Positions 19,519 to 28,666 of a DNA stretch of 64,000 nucleotides are shown piece by piece. The DNA comes from Candidatus Nitrosocaldaceae archaeon (GTDB lineage Archaea; Thermoproteota; Nitrososphaeria; Nitrososphaerales; Nitrosocaldaceae). Positions within the stretch are counted from its first letter, which is position 1. The number at the start of each line of letters is the position of its first letter. A model generated the notes under the pieces. That model did not search any database and was not told the DNA's origin. It saw only the letters and a list, made by a program, of their open reading frames with translations. The stretch covers positions 124,001 to 188,000 of the forward strand of contig BPGC01000001.1 of assembly GCA_026002835.1 (NCBI GenBank), in the 5' to 3' direction. The translations under genes and the position numbers were made by a program.

Positions 19519-20733
19519 ATGCAGATATTAACGCTTGAAGATTTTGAGACAGATAATAAGACTATATTTCTGCGAGTAGATATGAACTGTCCTATAAATC
19601 CAGATACACTAGAGATTATAGAGTATAGTAGGATAAAAGAAGCATGTGAGAGTATAAAAGCATTAGAGAATAGCAGGGTAGTTGTGGCATCGCATCAAGG
19701 AAGAGTAGGAAGATATGATTATATAGATATGAAGCAGCATGCTGAGATATTATCAAAGTTATTGAATAGAAATGTAGAGTTTGTAGAAGATGTAATAGGA
19801 CCAGAAGCGAGAAGAAAGATAAGAGAGATGAAGAATGGTGATATATTATTATTAGATAATCTAAGGTTTTGTGCAGAGGAGAATTATGAATTCCCATTAA
19901 CAGATGCTTCCAATACAGTAATGGTTAAGAGATTGGCTAATTTATTTGATCTCTGTGTATTGGATTGTTTTCCTTCAGCACATAGAGCACATCCATCCAT
20001 TGTAGGTTTTGCATCAATAATACCATCATGTGCTGGCAAGTTGGTTGCTAGAGAGGTTGGAACATTAGAGAAGATATTAACTGTATCAAAATCTCCATTT
20101 GTTGTAGTTCTAGGAGGTGCAAAAGTATCTGATAGATTAGAAGCTATAGATACATTGGTATCTAGCGGCAGAGCTGATAAAGTATTGCTAACTGGATTGA
20201 TATCAATAATATTCCTAAAGGCTATGGGAAGGTTAGAGTATACCTCATTAACTGATAAAGAGCAAACGCAGATAGAGAAAGCAAAGAGGTTATTGGTTAG
20301 ATATCCAAATGTATTTGAAGTACCATTAGATTATGCAGTAGATAATAACGGTAAAAGGGTTGAGAAGGATGTAGATGATCTAGACATAGATGAAAAAGCT
20401 TTAGATATAGGTAAGAAGACCATTGAGCATTATTCAAAGATAATAAATAGTTCTGGAACTGTCTTTATGAGCGGGCCAGCTGGTGCATTTGAGAGAGAAG
20501 AGTATTCCTATGGTACAAAAGCGTTATTAGAAACCATAGCATCTTCAGTTAGTACTAGTATAATAAGTGGAGGGCATCTTAATGCTGCTTTGCATAGATT
20601 CAATCTAGCAGATAAGATAGATCATATAAGCACTGCTGGTGGAGCATTAGTGTTATATCTAGCAGGTAAAAAGTTACCAATGATAGAAGTACTAGAGAAA
20701 GCAGCAGTAAAATATGTTAAAGTACATAAGTAA
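19519..20733 (+). CDS. pgk: Phosphoglycerate kinase
   Basis: The 404-residue protein has the N-terminal substrate-binding sequence FLRVDMNCPI, the HQGR and LLDNLRF motifs, and VVVLGGAKVSDR, with C-terminal GTVFMSGPAGAFE and the nucleotide-binding STAGGALVLYLAG. It interconverts 1,3-bisphosphoglycerate and 3-phosphoglycerate, working in gluconeogenesis together with the type II GAPDH and PPDK elsewhere in the window. A TATA-like cttttaatt lies about 26 nt before the ATG, consistent with a leaderless mRNA. Confidence 0.97.
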   Translation: MQILTLEDFETDNKTIFLRVDMNCPINPDTLEIIEYSRIKEACESIKALENSRVVVASHQGRVGRYDYIDMKQHAEILSKLLNRNVEFVEDVIGPEARRKIREMKNGDILLLDNLRFCAEENYEFPLTDASNTVMVKRLANLFDLCVLDCFPSAHRAHPSIVGFASIIPSCAGKLVAREVGTLEKILTVSKSPFVVVLGGAKVSDRLEAIDTLVSSGRADKVLLTGLISIIFLKAMGRLEYTSLTDKEQTQIEKAKRLLVRYPNVFEVPLDYAVDNNGKRVEKDVDDLDIDEKALDIGKKTIEHYSKIINSSGTVFMSGPAGAFEREEYSYGTKALLETIASSVSTSIISGGHLNAALHRFNLADKIDHISTAGGALVLYLAGKKLPMIEVLEKAAVKYVKVHK

Positions 20734-20921
20734 TTTTAGAGGTTACAATTATTTTATCTAGCAATGTTTCTAATTATATGATCTTTATTTGGCAGAACTA
20801 AAATGTATCATTATGACTGATATTATAATTCTTCATACAAGATTTATATATCTCTAGGATTTGTTTAACATTAAACATTTTAATTAGTGATTATACTCTA
20901 TAAGTCTGATAAGAATTGGGT

Positions 20922-22196
20922 ATGAATATAACTGAGAAGATATTAGCAAAAGCATCTGGTAAAGAGAAAGTGGAACCTGGTGATGTAGTCTTTGCTAAAG
21001 TAGACAGAGTAATGGTTCATGATGTATCTGGACCAGGAGTTATAACCGTATTAAGAGAGTTAGAGAGACAAGGTAAGAGCATCAATAGTATATGGGATCC
21101 AGAAAGGGTATGGATCACTGAAGACCATTTCGTTCCAGCAGTAGATAAGATATCAGCACAGAATATAGTATTGCTAGAAGGTTTCTCAAAAAAGTTTGGT
21201 ATAAGTAAACATTTCAAGTATGGAATGGGTCAATATGGAATCTGTCATACGTTATCACATGAAGAGGCGATGGTTCTTCCTGGCGAGGTTTATGTAGGAG
21301 GGGATTCTCATACAAATACTACTGGAGCATTAGGTTGTTTTGCAACTGGAATGGGACATACAGATGTAGCGTATGTATTATTACACGGTAAAATATGGTT
21401 TAGAGTACCAGAGACTATACTATTCAGATTAGAAGGTAACATGCCAGATTATTTAATGGCTAAAGATATAATATTGAAGATAATAGGCGATCACGGAACG
21501 GATTTTGGTAATTATAAAGCCATACAATTTACTGGCAATGTTATAAGCGATATGCCCATGGAAGAGAGGTTTACATTAACAAATATGACAACTGAATGTG
21601 GAGCAAAAAATGGTATAATAGATCCAGATCAGAAGACTGTTGAGTATATCAGAGAGAGAAGGCCTGATGCTAAGTTTGATATGATTACAAGCGATGAAGA
21701 TGCTCAATATCATGAGATATATGAGTATGATGTTAGCACTCTAGAACCAATAGTAGCAAAACCTTACTCACCAGCAAATATAGCTACTGCTAGAGAGGTT
21801 AGCAATATAGAGATCGATAAAGCCTATATAGGCTCTTGTACTGGAGCAAAGTTTACCGATCTATTAGAGGCTGCAAAGATATTGAAAGGAAAGAAGAGTA
21901 AGGTTAGGTTAGAAGTGCTTCCAGCAACTCAATCAATCTATATGAAGGCATTAAAGAATGGTTTGATAGATATCTTCTTAGAAGCAGGAGCTGTTATAGG
22001 ACCACCGACTTGTGGAGCATGCTGTGGTGCACATATGGGTGTATTAGCAAAAGATGAGGTTTGTATTAGCACTACAAATAGAAACTTCCCAGGAAGGATG
22101 GGTGATAGAGAGTCAAAGACATATTTAGCATCTCCAAAGGTAGTGGCTGCTAGTGCAATAACTGGAAAGATAACCGATCCAAGAGATATAAGGTGA
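20922..22196 (+). CDS. leuC: Isopropylmalate isomerase / homoaconitase-type large subunit
   Basis: The 424-residue protein has the Fe-S ligands of the aconitase superfamily: Cys in YIGSCTGAKF and two Cys in PPTCGACCGAH, plus VGGDSHTNTTGALGCFATGMGHTD. The size is that of stand-alone LeuC-type subunits that pair with a separate swivel protein, encoded 4 nt downstream. The ATG at 20922 is preferred to a TTG two codons earlier. It probably isomerises 2- and 3-isopropylmalate in leucine synthesis; a homoaconitase or other hydro-lyase role is not excluded. Confidence 0.9.
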   Translation: MNITEKILAKASGKEKVEPGDVVFAKVDRVMVHDVSGPGVITVLRELERQGKSINSIWDPERVWITEDHFVPAVDKISAQNIVLLEGFSKKFGISKHFKYGMGQYGICHTLSHEEAMVLPGEVYVGGDSHTNTTGALGCFATGMGHTDVAYVLLHGKIWFRVPETILFRLEGNMPDYLMAKDIILKIIGDHGTDFGNYKAIQFTGNVISDMPMEERFTLTNMTTECGAKNGIIDPDQKTVEYIRERRPDAKFDMITSDEDAQYHEIYEYDVSTLEPIVAKPYSPANIATAREVSNIEIDKAYIGSCTGAKFTDLLEAAKILKGKKSKVRLEVLPATQSIYMKALKNGLIDIFLEAGAVIGPPTCGACCGAHMGVLAKDEVCISTTNRNFPGRMGDRESKTYLASPKVVAASAITGKITDPRDIR

Positions 22197-22200
22197 TTAG

Positions 22201-22683
22201 ATGAGAGGAACTGCTCATAAATATGCAAGAGATAATATAGATACAGATGTAATAATTCCAGGTCCATATCTTAAGATCCTAGATCCTAAAGAGTTAGGAA
22301 AGCATGCAATGGAAGGACTAGATCTAGAATTTACTAAGAAGGTTAAAGAAGGAGACTTTGTAGTTGCTGGACATAATTTTGGTTGTGGTTCAAGTAGAGA
22401 ACATGCACCGATAGCATTGAAACATGCTGGCATAAAAGCAGTATTAGCATTATCGTTTGCAAGAATATTCTATAGAAATTGTATAGATGGTGCGCATTTA
22501 TTACCCATAGAGATAGATGAGGATGCATATAATGATATCGATGATAAAGATCAGTTAGAGATAGATATAGAGAAGCAAGAGGTTAGGAATCTAACTAAAA
22601 ATAGAGTGTATAAGATGAAACCATTTCCTGAATTGATAAAGAAGATAATAGACGCTGGAGGATTACTCAACTATACACCATAA
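22201..22683 (+). CDS. leuD: Isopropylmalate isomerase / homoaconitase-type small subunit
   Basis: The 160-residue swivel-domain protein has the diagnostic substrate-binding loop GHNFGCGSSREHAPIAL and the NIDTDVIIPGPYL start segment. It forms a heterodimer with the large subunit encoded immediately upstream (4-nt gap), with which it must be co-transcribed. The length is typical of archaeal LeuD. The exact substrate depends on the partner and cannot be fixed from sequence alone. Confidence 0.92.
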   Translation: MRGTAHKYARDNIDTDVIIPGPYLKILDPKELGKHAMEGLDLEFTKKVKEGDFVVAGHNFGCGSSREHAPIALKHAGIKAVLALSFARIFYRNCIDGAHLLPIEIDEDAYNDIDDKDQLEIDIEKQEVRNLTKNRVYKMKPFPELIKKIIDAGGLLNYTP

Positions 22684-22724
22684 TTTTTATCTTAATAGAT
22701 ATTTTATAAAAATAATTATTTTTG

Positions 22725-23610
22725 TTATATCTATTATATATCATGAATATAGCTATGGATGCTCCTATAATACCAATTGCTCCTATAACTGATTCAATAC
22801 TTCAAATGATGTATAGAATACTGTTATAATTGTAGCCTATTTTAGTATTAATTATAGCAGTATATGCACCAGCCTCATTTGTATCACAACTAGTAAATTG
22901 ATCTGTATATGTTATTGTTAAATAGCCTCCAATATCAATTGTTAATAGTAATGTATCATAATTACATATTGTTCCTGATGGCGTTTCTACTATTATGCTA
23001 GTAACTGTAACTGGTCCTATACCATTATCTATATAAAATATTAGATCAAACACTATCTCCTAGATTTATTGGATCTGTAGATGCATTAAATGTTGCTAGA
23101 TTAGATAGAACATCTTCTTCACAATTTGTTTCATTATCTAGATTACTAGAGCATATATCTATGCCTAGAGTAGTAATCTATCCTCTATTATAGCCATCTA
23201 TCATATCATTATCTGTAATTCCAACTTCTGCCTCAATTATATCATAGCCTCCAGTTATAATATTGTCTCCATTGCCTCCAATTATCTCCTAATACTCCAA
23301 CTAGCTTATCATCGTTATCTAATCCACTTATTGGATCAAAGTTACATCAGTGTTATTAGTACCAACTATAAAATCATTATTATTAGCGGGTATACTAATA
23401 CCAAGTATTACTATGGTATATGTTATACTATCTATAGTTACATTATATGCATTATAATATACAATCCCATCTATTTTAACTTCATCATCCATATAAGTTA
23501 ACTCTATAGTATGATTATTAGTCTACTGATGATATAGCATAACTATTAACAAAAGGTATTATCAGAGATACTACCGCTATTAATATGCCCTTTACATCCA
23601 TAGTTGGCAT
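22725..23610 (-). pseudogene. Broken gene for a secreted, membrane-anchored surface protein
   Basis: Read on the minus strand, the region begins with a good signal peptide (MDVKGILIAVVSLIIPFVNS, start near 23601-23610) that stops after a few more codons. Beta-rich segments continue in shifting frames: YMDDEVKIDGIVYYNAY, NDFIVGTNNTDVTL, GGNGDNIITGGYDIIEAEVG, then the longest open piece (23053-22802) with GPVTVTSIIVETPSG and DTNEAGAYTAIINT. A hydrophobic segment (IGAIGIIGASIAIFMIY) ends it. At least four frame changes or stops interrupt it. Coordinates are approximate. Sequencing errors are an alternative to true decay. Confidence 0.7.
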
Positions 23611-23670
23611 ACTATATGAATATATTTATGAATGTAAATTATGTAATCTAGAATCTATAACATATTAAAG

Positions 23671-23777
23671 CGCCGGGGGTGGGATTTGAACCCACGTGGC
23701 CACAAGGGCCACAGGCTTTCTAGCAGAATTCCAGGCTTAGGCTTCCTCTGCCTCCTTCCTGGCTAGAGTACCCCGGC
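23671..23777 (-). tRNA. Class II tRNA, probably tRNA-Ser(GGA), with unusual insertions
   Basis: Ends pair as GCCGGGG with CCCCGGC followed by discriminator G, the archaeal serine pattern. The T arm is GTGGG-TTCAAAT-CCCAC and the D arm CTCT-AGCCAGGAA-GGAG. A long variable arm stem GTGGCC/GGCCAC identifies class II. The anticodon stem GCAGA/TCTGC encloses 19 nt rather than 7, with CTGGAAT (anticodon GGA) next to the 3' strand; about 9-10 further nt lie before the variable stem. Total length is 107 nt, about 20 more than normal. Short non-canonical introns are the likely explanation; a defective tRNA is possible. Confidence 0.75.
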
Positions 23778-23810
23778 TTGTATCATTTTAATATTAACAT
23801 GTAAATAAAC

Positions 23811-24812
23811 CTAGTTCTTAGTCTTGCTCTTCCATGCTCTAGGATATGTATCTGCTTTCATGATAATCCTATTGATCTTGAATGCAATGCCTTTCTCTGC
23901 CTCTAACAATTCATTTATTGATAGCAAAGCTTCTGCTAATGCTACAACCTCTCCTTTTAGTGTATAAATAGCAACAAGATCTCCCTTCTTTAGATCTGAT
24001 GACACTTGTAATACTCCAGGAACTGCTAACTGTGCTCCATGACATAAAGCATCTACGGCACTATCCCTTATTACTACACTCTTTAATGGTTCTAAGATTA
24101 TCTCTATGGGAGAGATCATCTCTCTTAACCTCTTATCATCATTATTCTCTTTCCATTGATAATAAGCATCAACAAGTTCATGCATTCTTACCATCATATC
24201 TTCTTCTAAATTGCTAACTCTTGTCCTTCTCAATTCTATCATAGTAGCACCTACTCCTAGCACTTCTCCTATATCATATATCAATTTCCTAACATACGTT
24301 CCAGCTTGACATAATACTCTTAACAACAATAATCTTCCATGTTCTTCAACTAACTCTAGTTCATATATCTCTCTAATTCTTATGCTTCTCTTAACTGCAG
24401 ATCTCTGTGGAGGTCTTTGGTATATCTTTCCTTTAAACTGTTCTAGCACAGAGTATAACTTCTCTTTATTTACTGGGGAATGTAATCTAGCAATGGCATA
24501 ATACTCTTTTGGTCCAAGTAATAATATTCCTAATGCTTTAGTAGCCTCACCTAAGCCAATTGGTAACATACCAGTTGCAGGAGGATCTAAGGTTCCACTA
24601 TGTCCTGCTTTCTCTATATCTAATATCCTTCTTACCCATGCTACTATCTCATGACTAGTTGGGCCAGGAGGCTTATCTAATGGTATCAAGCCATAATCAA
24701 ATAATACATTTATTGGTCTATTGAATGGATCATAGCCATATCTAGGATCTGTTACATCATCATCTATCTTTGTCATATTTTTGAACTGTTTTAACTCTAG
24801 CAAATCATTCAC
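23811..24812 (-). CDS. cbf5: Archaeal Cbf5 / TruB-family tRNA and rRNA pseudouridine synthase
   Basis: The 333-residue protein has the TruB-type opening GLIPLDKPPGPTSHEIVAWV, the catalytic-Asp loop HSGTLDPPATGMLPIGLG, and a C-terminal PUA domain from about residue 245 (VVIRDSAVDALCHGAQLAVPGV). Cbf5 is the catalytic subunit of H/ACA ribonucleoproteins and can modify tRNA U55 on its own. It overlaps cmk by 4 nt at the distal end of the ribosomal-protein/secY cluster, a common archaeal arrangement. Confidence 0.95.
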   Translation of the reverse strand: MNDLLELKQFKNMTKIDDDVTDPRYGYDPFNRPINVLFDYGLIPLDKPPGPTSHEIVAWVRRILDIEKAGHSGTLDPPATGMLPIGLGEATKALGILLLGPKEYYAIARLHSPVNKEKLYSVLEQFKGKIYQRPPQRSAVKRSIRIREIYELELVEEHGRLLLLRVLCQAGTYVRKLIYDIGEVLGVGATMIELRRTRVSNLEEDMMVRMHELVDAYYQWKENNDDKRLREMISPIEIILEPLKSVVIRDSAVDALCHGAQLAVPGVLQVSSDLKKGDLVAIYTLKGEVVALAEALLSINELLEAEKGIAFKINRIIMKADTYPRAWKSKTKN

Positions 24813-25366
24813 TTCAAATACTTTAATATGGTTAAAGATACATCTATTACAGCATCTACATTCAACTCATCTGTATTTATTACATAATCGAATACAGATA
24901 GATCTTCTCCAAATCTTATATTGTATATATCTAGATACAATCTTTTATTCCCTTCGTCTCTCTTCTTTACTATCTTCAAGGCTTCTTCATATGGTATATT
25001 ATCTCTAATTGACATCCTTTTAGCCCTACTTTCTACCGATCCTTTAAGCCAGAATTTTATACAATCTTCAACGAGCCATGGTAATGTATAACTAGTTATT
25101 ACAGAATCTCCTTTCTTAGCAATATCTAATAGGTATGTATCTAATCTCTTATCCAATTCATAATTCTTCATCCTTTCCTTAAGGAATGTCATCCCGTTAT
25201 CTTTATCCCACCAATCATTACCAGAAACATTGTATCCATAATCTTTGGCCATATCTTTCAATATATCTCCTCCTGAATAATGTTTTAATGACAAATGTTT
25301 TGCTATAGCCTCTGCTACTGTAGTCTTCCCAACTGCAGGCATGCCAGAGATTATTATAGTTCTCAA
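24809..25366 (-). CDS. cmk: Cytidylate kinase (archaeal type)
   Basis: The 185-residue P-loop kinase starts with GMPAVGKTTVAEAIAKHL and continues with the SGGDILKDMA segment typical of archaeal Cmk, plus a lid-like region LKGSVESRAKRMSIRDN. It phosphorylates CMP and dCMP. It lies between DUF106 and cbf5, the order seen in many archaeal genomes, with a 1-nt gap upstream and a 4-nt overlap downstream. Confidence 0.92.
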   Translation of the reverse strand: MRTIIISGMPAVGKTTVAEAIAKHLSLKHYSGGDILKDMAKDYGYNVSGNDWWDKDNGMTFLKERMKNYELDKRLDTYLLDIAKKGDSVITSYTLPWLVEDCIKFWLKGSVESRAKRMSIRDNIPYEEALKIVKKRDEGNKRLYLDIYNIRFGEDLSVFDYVINTDELNVDAVIDVSLTILKYLK

Positions 25367-25367
25367 T

Positions 25368-26189
25368 TTAAAATGCTTGTATATTTGTCTTAGTTACACG
25401 CATCACTATACCACTAAACGCTATTGATACTATAAAATACCATGCCCATAACAATACCTCGTTCTCCATCGTGCATCTAGGTACTCTCTCTTGAACTGGT
25501 TCTTCTAATGTTGAATTTAATATATTATATGCGTTCAATAACTTATCTCTAGCATCTACATATTTACCTTCTTCAACCGATCTCTTAGCCTCTTCAACAA
25601 GATTTCTTATCTGTGATGCTGCTTGTGGATTATTGATCTCATCCGCTTTAGCATTTAAATCCTCGCTTATATCATTTACATCATTTACAATCATATTGGT
25701 AGTACAAGTCAATGGTATTAATTCTCCTAACAAGTTTAATGATATCGGAGATACAGCAGCTGTATAGCCAATCAGATTTGGAAGAGCATATATCCATATT
25801 ATAAACATGGGTATCATGAATATCATCATAGGTTTCATATTCATACTAAACATATCCATGCTTAACTTATCTATGTACGGTTTCTTCTTCTTCAACTTCT
25901 CAAGCATCTCTTTATCTTGTTTCTTTATTGCATCCATATACTGTTTCCTAAACTCTTTAGTCTCTTTCATTATCTGAGCCATCTTATCCATATCTGTAAA
26001 CTTCTTCCTTAGAAATGCATAAACAAATTGAATTGCTATAGCTATCAATGCTACAACTATTGCTGCATTAACAAGGTTAGTTATATATGGATGAGCAGAT
26101 GCTTGTGGTTGAAACTGTAATGGGAACGATGAGATTAGCATCAATATATTACTAATTATTATCTCATTGATCATATCTATTCCAATCAT
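25368..26189 (-). CDS. DUF106 / EMC3-TMCO1-YidC-like membrane insertase homologue
   Basis: The 273-residue protein has an N-terminal hydrophobic region, a transmembrane helix (LVNAAIVVALIAIAIQFVYAFL, about 40-60), a charged coiled coil (about 62-110, rich in K and M), and further membrane helices around MMIFMIPMFIIWIYAL and near the C-terminus. The Met-rich cytosolic face is characteristic of the DUF106 branch of the YidC/Oxa1/EMC3 superfamily. It probably helps insert membrane proteins next to SecY, encoded two genes away. A second helical region (about 180-235) looks extended in this protein. Confidence 0.88.
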   Translation of the reverse strand: MIGIDMINEIIISNILMLISSFPLQFQPQASAHPYITNLVNAAIVVALIAIAIQFVYAFLRKKFTDMDKMAQIMKETKEFRKQYMDAIKKQDKEMLEKLKKKKPYIDKLSMDMFSMNMKPMMIFMIPMFIIWIYALPNLIGYTAAVSPISLNLLGELIPLTCTTNMIVNDVNDISEDLNAKADEINNPQAASQIRNLVEEAKRSVEEGKYVDARDKLLNAYNILNSTLEEPVQERVPRCTMENEVLLWAWYFIVSIAFSGIVMRVTKTNIQAF

Positions 26190-26773
26190 TTATCAAACAA
26201 CTCCATTATCTGTCTAGCAGCTTCTTCTAACATGCCATCATTATTAAAGATTATTGCGAATGGAGCGCCAGTAAGTATAGAACATGATGCTACCATTATT
26301 TGTGCTATCTCTAAATCATGTTTTATATCTTCTGGTTTTGCTATATCTCGCTGTCTAGATTTATCTTCTAACCTTCTTCTCAATATCTCTTCTGGATCAG
26401 CTGCGATCATAATAAAGTTGGTAGGCTTTAGGATATTTAGCAAACTTATCGGTAAACCTGGATAATATCCTTGTTTAGTACTTATGAATAAATGTGTATC
26501 TATTATTACAACCTCATCCTTCATAGATGCTATCTTTGTAGCTGCTAACTCTTGTAATCGCTTCTGCTCTTGAACTGGCATCTTCCTCAATTCATCTCTA
26601 TGCTTAATTCCTAACTCTTTTGCTTCTTCAAACATAACAGTACCAAATACAGCAACGCTAGCACTAATACCATTAGCATTTAACATCTCAGCAGCTTTAC
26701 TAATTACCGTTGTTTTACCAACTCCAGGTATTCCTACAGTAATTGCTCGCTTACTTTCTACCAAGCAAAGCAC
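26186..26773 (-). CDS. adkA: Archaeal adenylate kinase AdkA
   Basis: The 195-residue protein has the archaeal AdkA P-loop TVGIPGVGKTTVISKA and the conserved ISTKQGYYPGLP segment, followed by LRRRLEDKSRQRD in the lid region. It converts AMP plus ATP into two ADP. Its start overlaps the secY end by 23 nt and its end overlaps the DUF106 gene by 4 nt, so the chain is translationally coupled. Confidence 0.95.
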   Translation of the reverse strand: MLCLVESKRAITVGIPGVGKTTVISKAAEMLNANGISASVAVFGTVMFEEAKELGIKHRDELRKMPVQEQKRLQELAATKIASMKDEVVIIDTHLFISTKQGYYPGLPISLLNILKPTNFIMIAADPEEILRRRLEDKSRQRDIAKPEDIKHDLEIAQIMVASCSILTGAPFAIIFNNDGMLEEAARQIMELFDK

Positions 26774-28193
26774 CTAGCCTAGGCATATAAGTCTCTACTT
26801 GCTCTCTAAGTAGTAAGTTATGATAATTGATCATTATATCAACCATTAGTAATAACCCAACGCCAGTTCCAAATACACCTAATACATCGGAGATACTTGC
26901 CAGTAGGCCTAAGAATAATGCGCCAAGAAATGTTACCGATGGTATGTATCTCTGCAACAATGACTCTATTGATGTCTCTGCCCTTCTAAATCCTGGGATT
27001 TGAACATCAGCATCTAATAAACTACTAGCTGCACTTTTAGCTGACAAGCCTCCTAACTCTACCCATAGCCTTCCAAATATAACTACAATTATTGTTAATA
27101 TTATAATATACATACCAGCTCTTAAAGGATCATCTGCAGCAACAGCTAATCCTCTAGGTGGTATCAAGAAGGATATTATACCTCCTATAGGAGTAGTAGG
27201 ATTCTGAGGGTTGAACTGTGCTATCCAATTGAATGCTGGGTTATCATTCAAAGGATTATAAGCGCTCCAGAACATCTGTCCTAGCAATACAGCATTGGCG
27301 GTTAGAGCTGAGGCTAATATTACTGGTATATTAGATACATACATCAATTTTATAGGATATACAGCGCTAAATCCTCTATATCTACTAGATACTATAGGTA
27401 TCTCTATCCTTATACTTTGTGAATAAACTAGTAATAATATAATGCCTATTGTTATTATTAAACCAAAGATGCTTGGTAATGGTAATGGAGCGTTTGAAGG
27501 CCTGAAGAATATATCATTAAATGATGCTCCACTCTCTAAACCTTGGAAGAGCATAGGTATTGCTCCAAATGCAAACTCATCTGCTCCACTAGGGAAGGGA
27601 TTGAATATATTCCATAGTATTCCTTGAGCAACTCCAGCAAGTATGAATAAGCTTATACCACTTCCTAATCCCCATCCTTTCTGAACCAATTCATCTAATA
27701 ACATGATAACTATACTTGCTCCTATCAATTGAGCTATAACAATAACAACCGCTTCATGTGTTACACCTCCATAAACACTTGAGCCATAGATTGCGCCTTC
27801 TCCAACTATAACTATAATAGTAACTAGTTTAGTTGCTGAGGTAAAGAATGCTCTATCGTTAGGATTCTTGAAATCTAATTTCAATATACCAGAACCTTTT
27901 AGTAATTGCATAAGCAATCCTGCAGTTACTATAGGTCCTATTCCTAGTTCTAATAAAGTTCCTCTCTGTGATGCAAAGATTACACGAAATGCAGCAAATG
28001 GATCTAGAGGATTAGTAGGAGCACCATATAATGGAACTTGACCCATTGCTAGATATATCAATAATGCTATACCACACCACATGAACCTTTCTTGCAAAGA
28101 TAACTTTCTTTTAGGTTTAGGAACCTGAGGTATCTTTTCAGAGGCTTTATCAACTATCTCCCTAAAGTTTAAACGTTCAGTTATTATACTAAT
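26751..28193 (-). CDS. secY: Preprotein translocase subunit SecY, probable AUU start
   Basis: The ten-helix channel protein includes the plug region GQRGTLLELGIGPIV-like (SQRGTLLELGIGPIVTAG), YRGFSAVYPIKL and ADVQIPGFRRAETS. The first AUG/GUG/UUG in frame is a UUG at 28097, which would drop the conserved cytoplasmic N-terminus. The frame stays open upstream to a TGA at 28202, and the 32 added residues (ending VPKPKRKLS) align with archaeal SecY N-termini. The only plausible start there is ATT at 28193, six nt after a perfect Shine-Dalgarno GGAGGTGA. Length is then 480 residues. An ATA at 28187 is a weaker alternative. Confidence 0.9.
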   Translation of the reverse strand: MSIITERLNFREIVDKASEKIPQVPKPKRKLSLQERFMWCGIALLIYLAMGQVPLYGAPTNPLDPFAAFRVIFASQRGTLLELGIGPIVTAGLLMQLLKGSGILKLDFKNPNDRAFFTSATKLVTIIVIVGEGAIYGSSVYGGVTHEAVVIVIAQLIGASIVIMLLDELVQKGWGLGSGISLFILAGVAQGILWNIFNPFPSGADEFAFGAIPMLFQGLESGASFNDIFFRPSNAPLPLPSIFGLIITIGIILLLVYSQSIRIEIPIVSSRYRGFSAVYPIKLMYVSNIPVILASALTANAVLLGQMFWSAYNPLNDNPAFNWIAQFNPQNPTTPIGGIISFLIPPRGLAVAADDPLRAGMYIIILTIIVVIFGRLWVELGGLSAKSAASSLLDADVQIPGFRRAETSIESLLQRYIPSVTFLGALFLGLLASISDVLGVFGTGVGLLLMVDIMINYHNLLLREQVETYMPRLGALLGRK

Positions 28194-28603
28194 ATTACTT
28201 CACCTCCAGCATTCTCTACTTTACTCTTAGCATTCTCGCTAGCAGAACTAACTATAATACTGTATGAGCCTTTAACATTGCCAGAGCCTAGTAGTTTCTC
28301 ATAACCTAATTCATTAAGATTTATTATCTTCTTACCATCTTCTTCTCTTCCATACTTGAAGAAGATATCATCTAAAGCGTTAACATTAACCCAACTCTTA
28401 GTTTTGTTCCTTCTTGGAGGATTGAATCCCTTTGGATTATATTTATCTCTAAATAATACAGCTATAGTCCAATGATGCTTCCTTAATCCTACTTTGCCTC
28501 CTACTCCTCCTTTATGACCAGAACTTCTATGCTGAGCTACTTGTCCCCAGCCATGAGTTCTAGAACCTCTTAACTTTCTAACTTTCCTATTTCTTGTAGC
28601 CAT
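28184..28603 (-). CDS. rpl15: Ribosomal protein uL15
   Basis: The 139-residue protein opens with a basic tail (MATRNRKVRKLRGSRTHGWG) and the glycine-rich HRSSGHKGGVGGKVG segment of archaeal/eukaryotic L15 (L27a). The C-terminal half (INLNELGYEKLLGSGNVKGSYSIIV) is the conserved globular fold. It is part of the large ribosomal subunit. The end carries the secY Shine-Dalgarno and overlaps the predicted secY start by 10 nt. Confidence 0.97.
   Translation of the reverse strand: MATRNRKVRKLRGSRTHGWGQVAQHRSSGHKGGVGGKVGLRKHHWTIAVLFRDKYNPKGFNPPRRNKTKSWVNVNALDDIFFKYGREEDGKKIINLNELGYEKLLGSGNVKGSYSIIVSSASENAKSKVENAGGEVILV
28200..28207 (-). promoter_or_regulatory. Strong Shine-Dalgarno that places the secY start at AUU
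   Basis: Minus-strand GGAGGTGA, fully complementary to the archaeal 16S 3' end, lies inside the last codons of the L15 gene. Six nucleotides separate it from ATT at 28193. No AUG, GUG or UUG lies within 90 nt downstream in the secY frame. Confidence 0.7.
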
Positions 28604-28666
28604 CTAGATCACCATGAATATGAGATATTATTTATATGATTATTAATTAATATTACTAATCTCATA

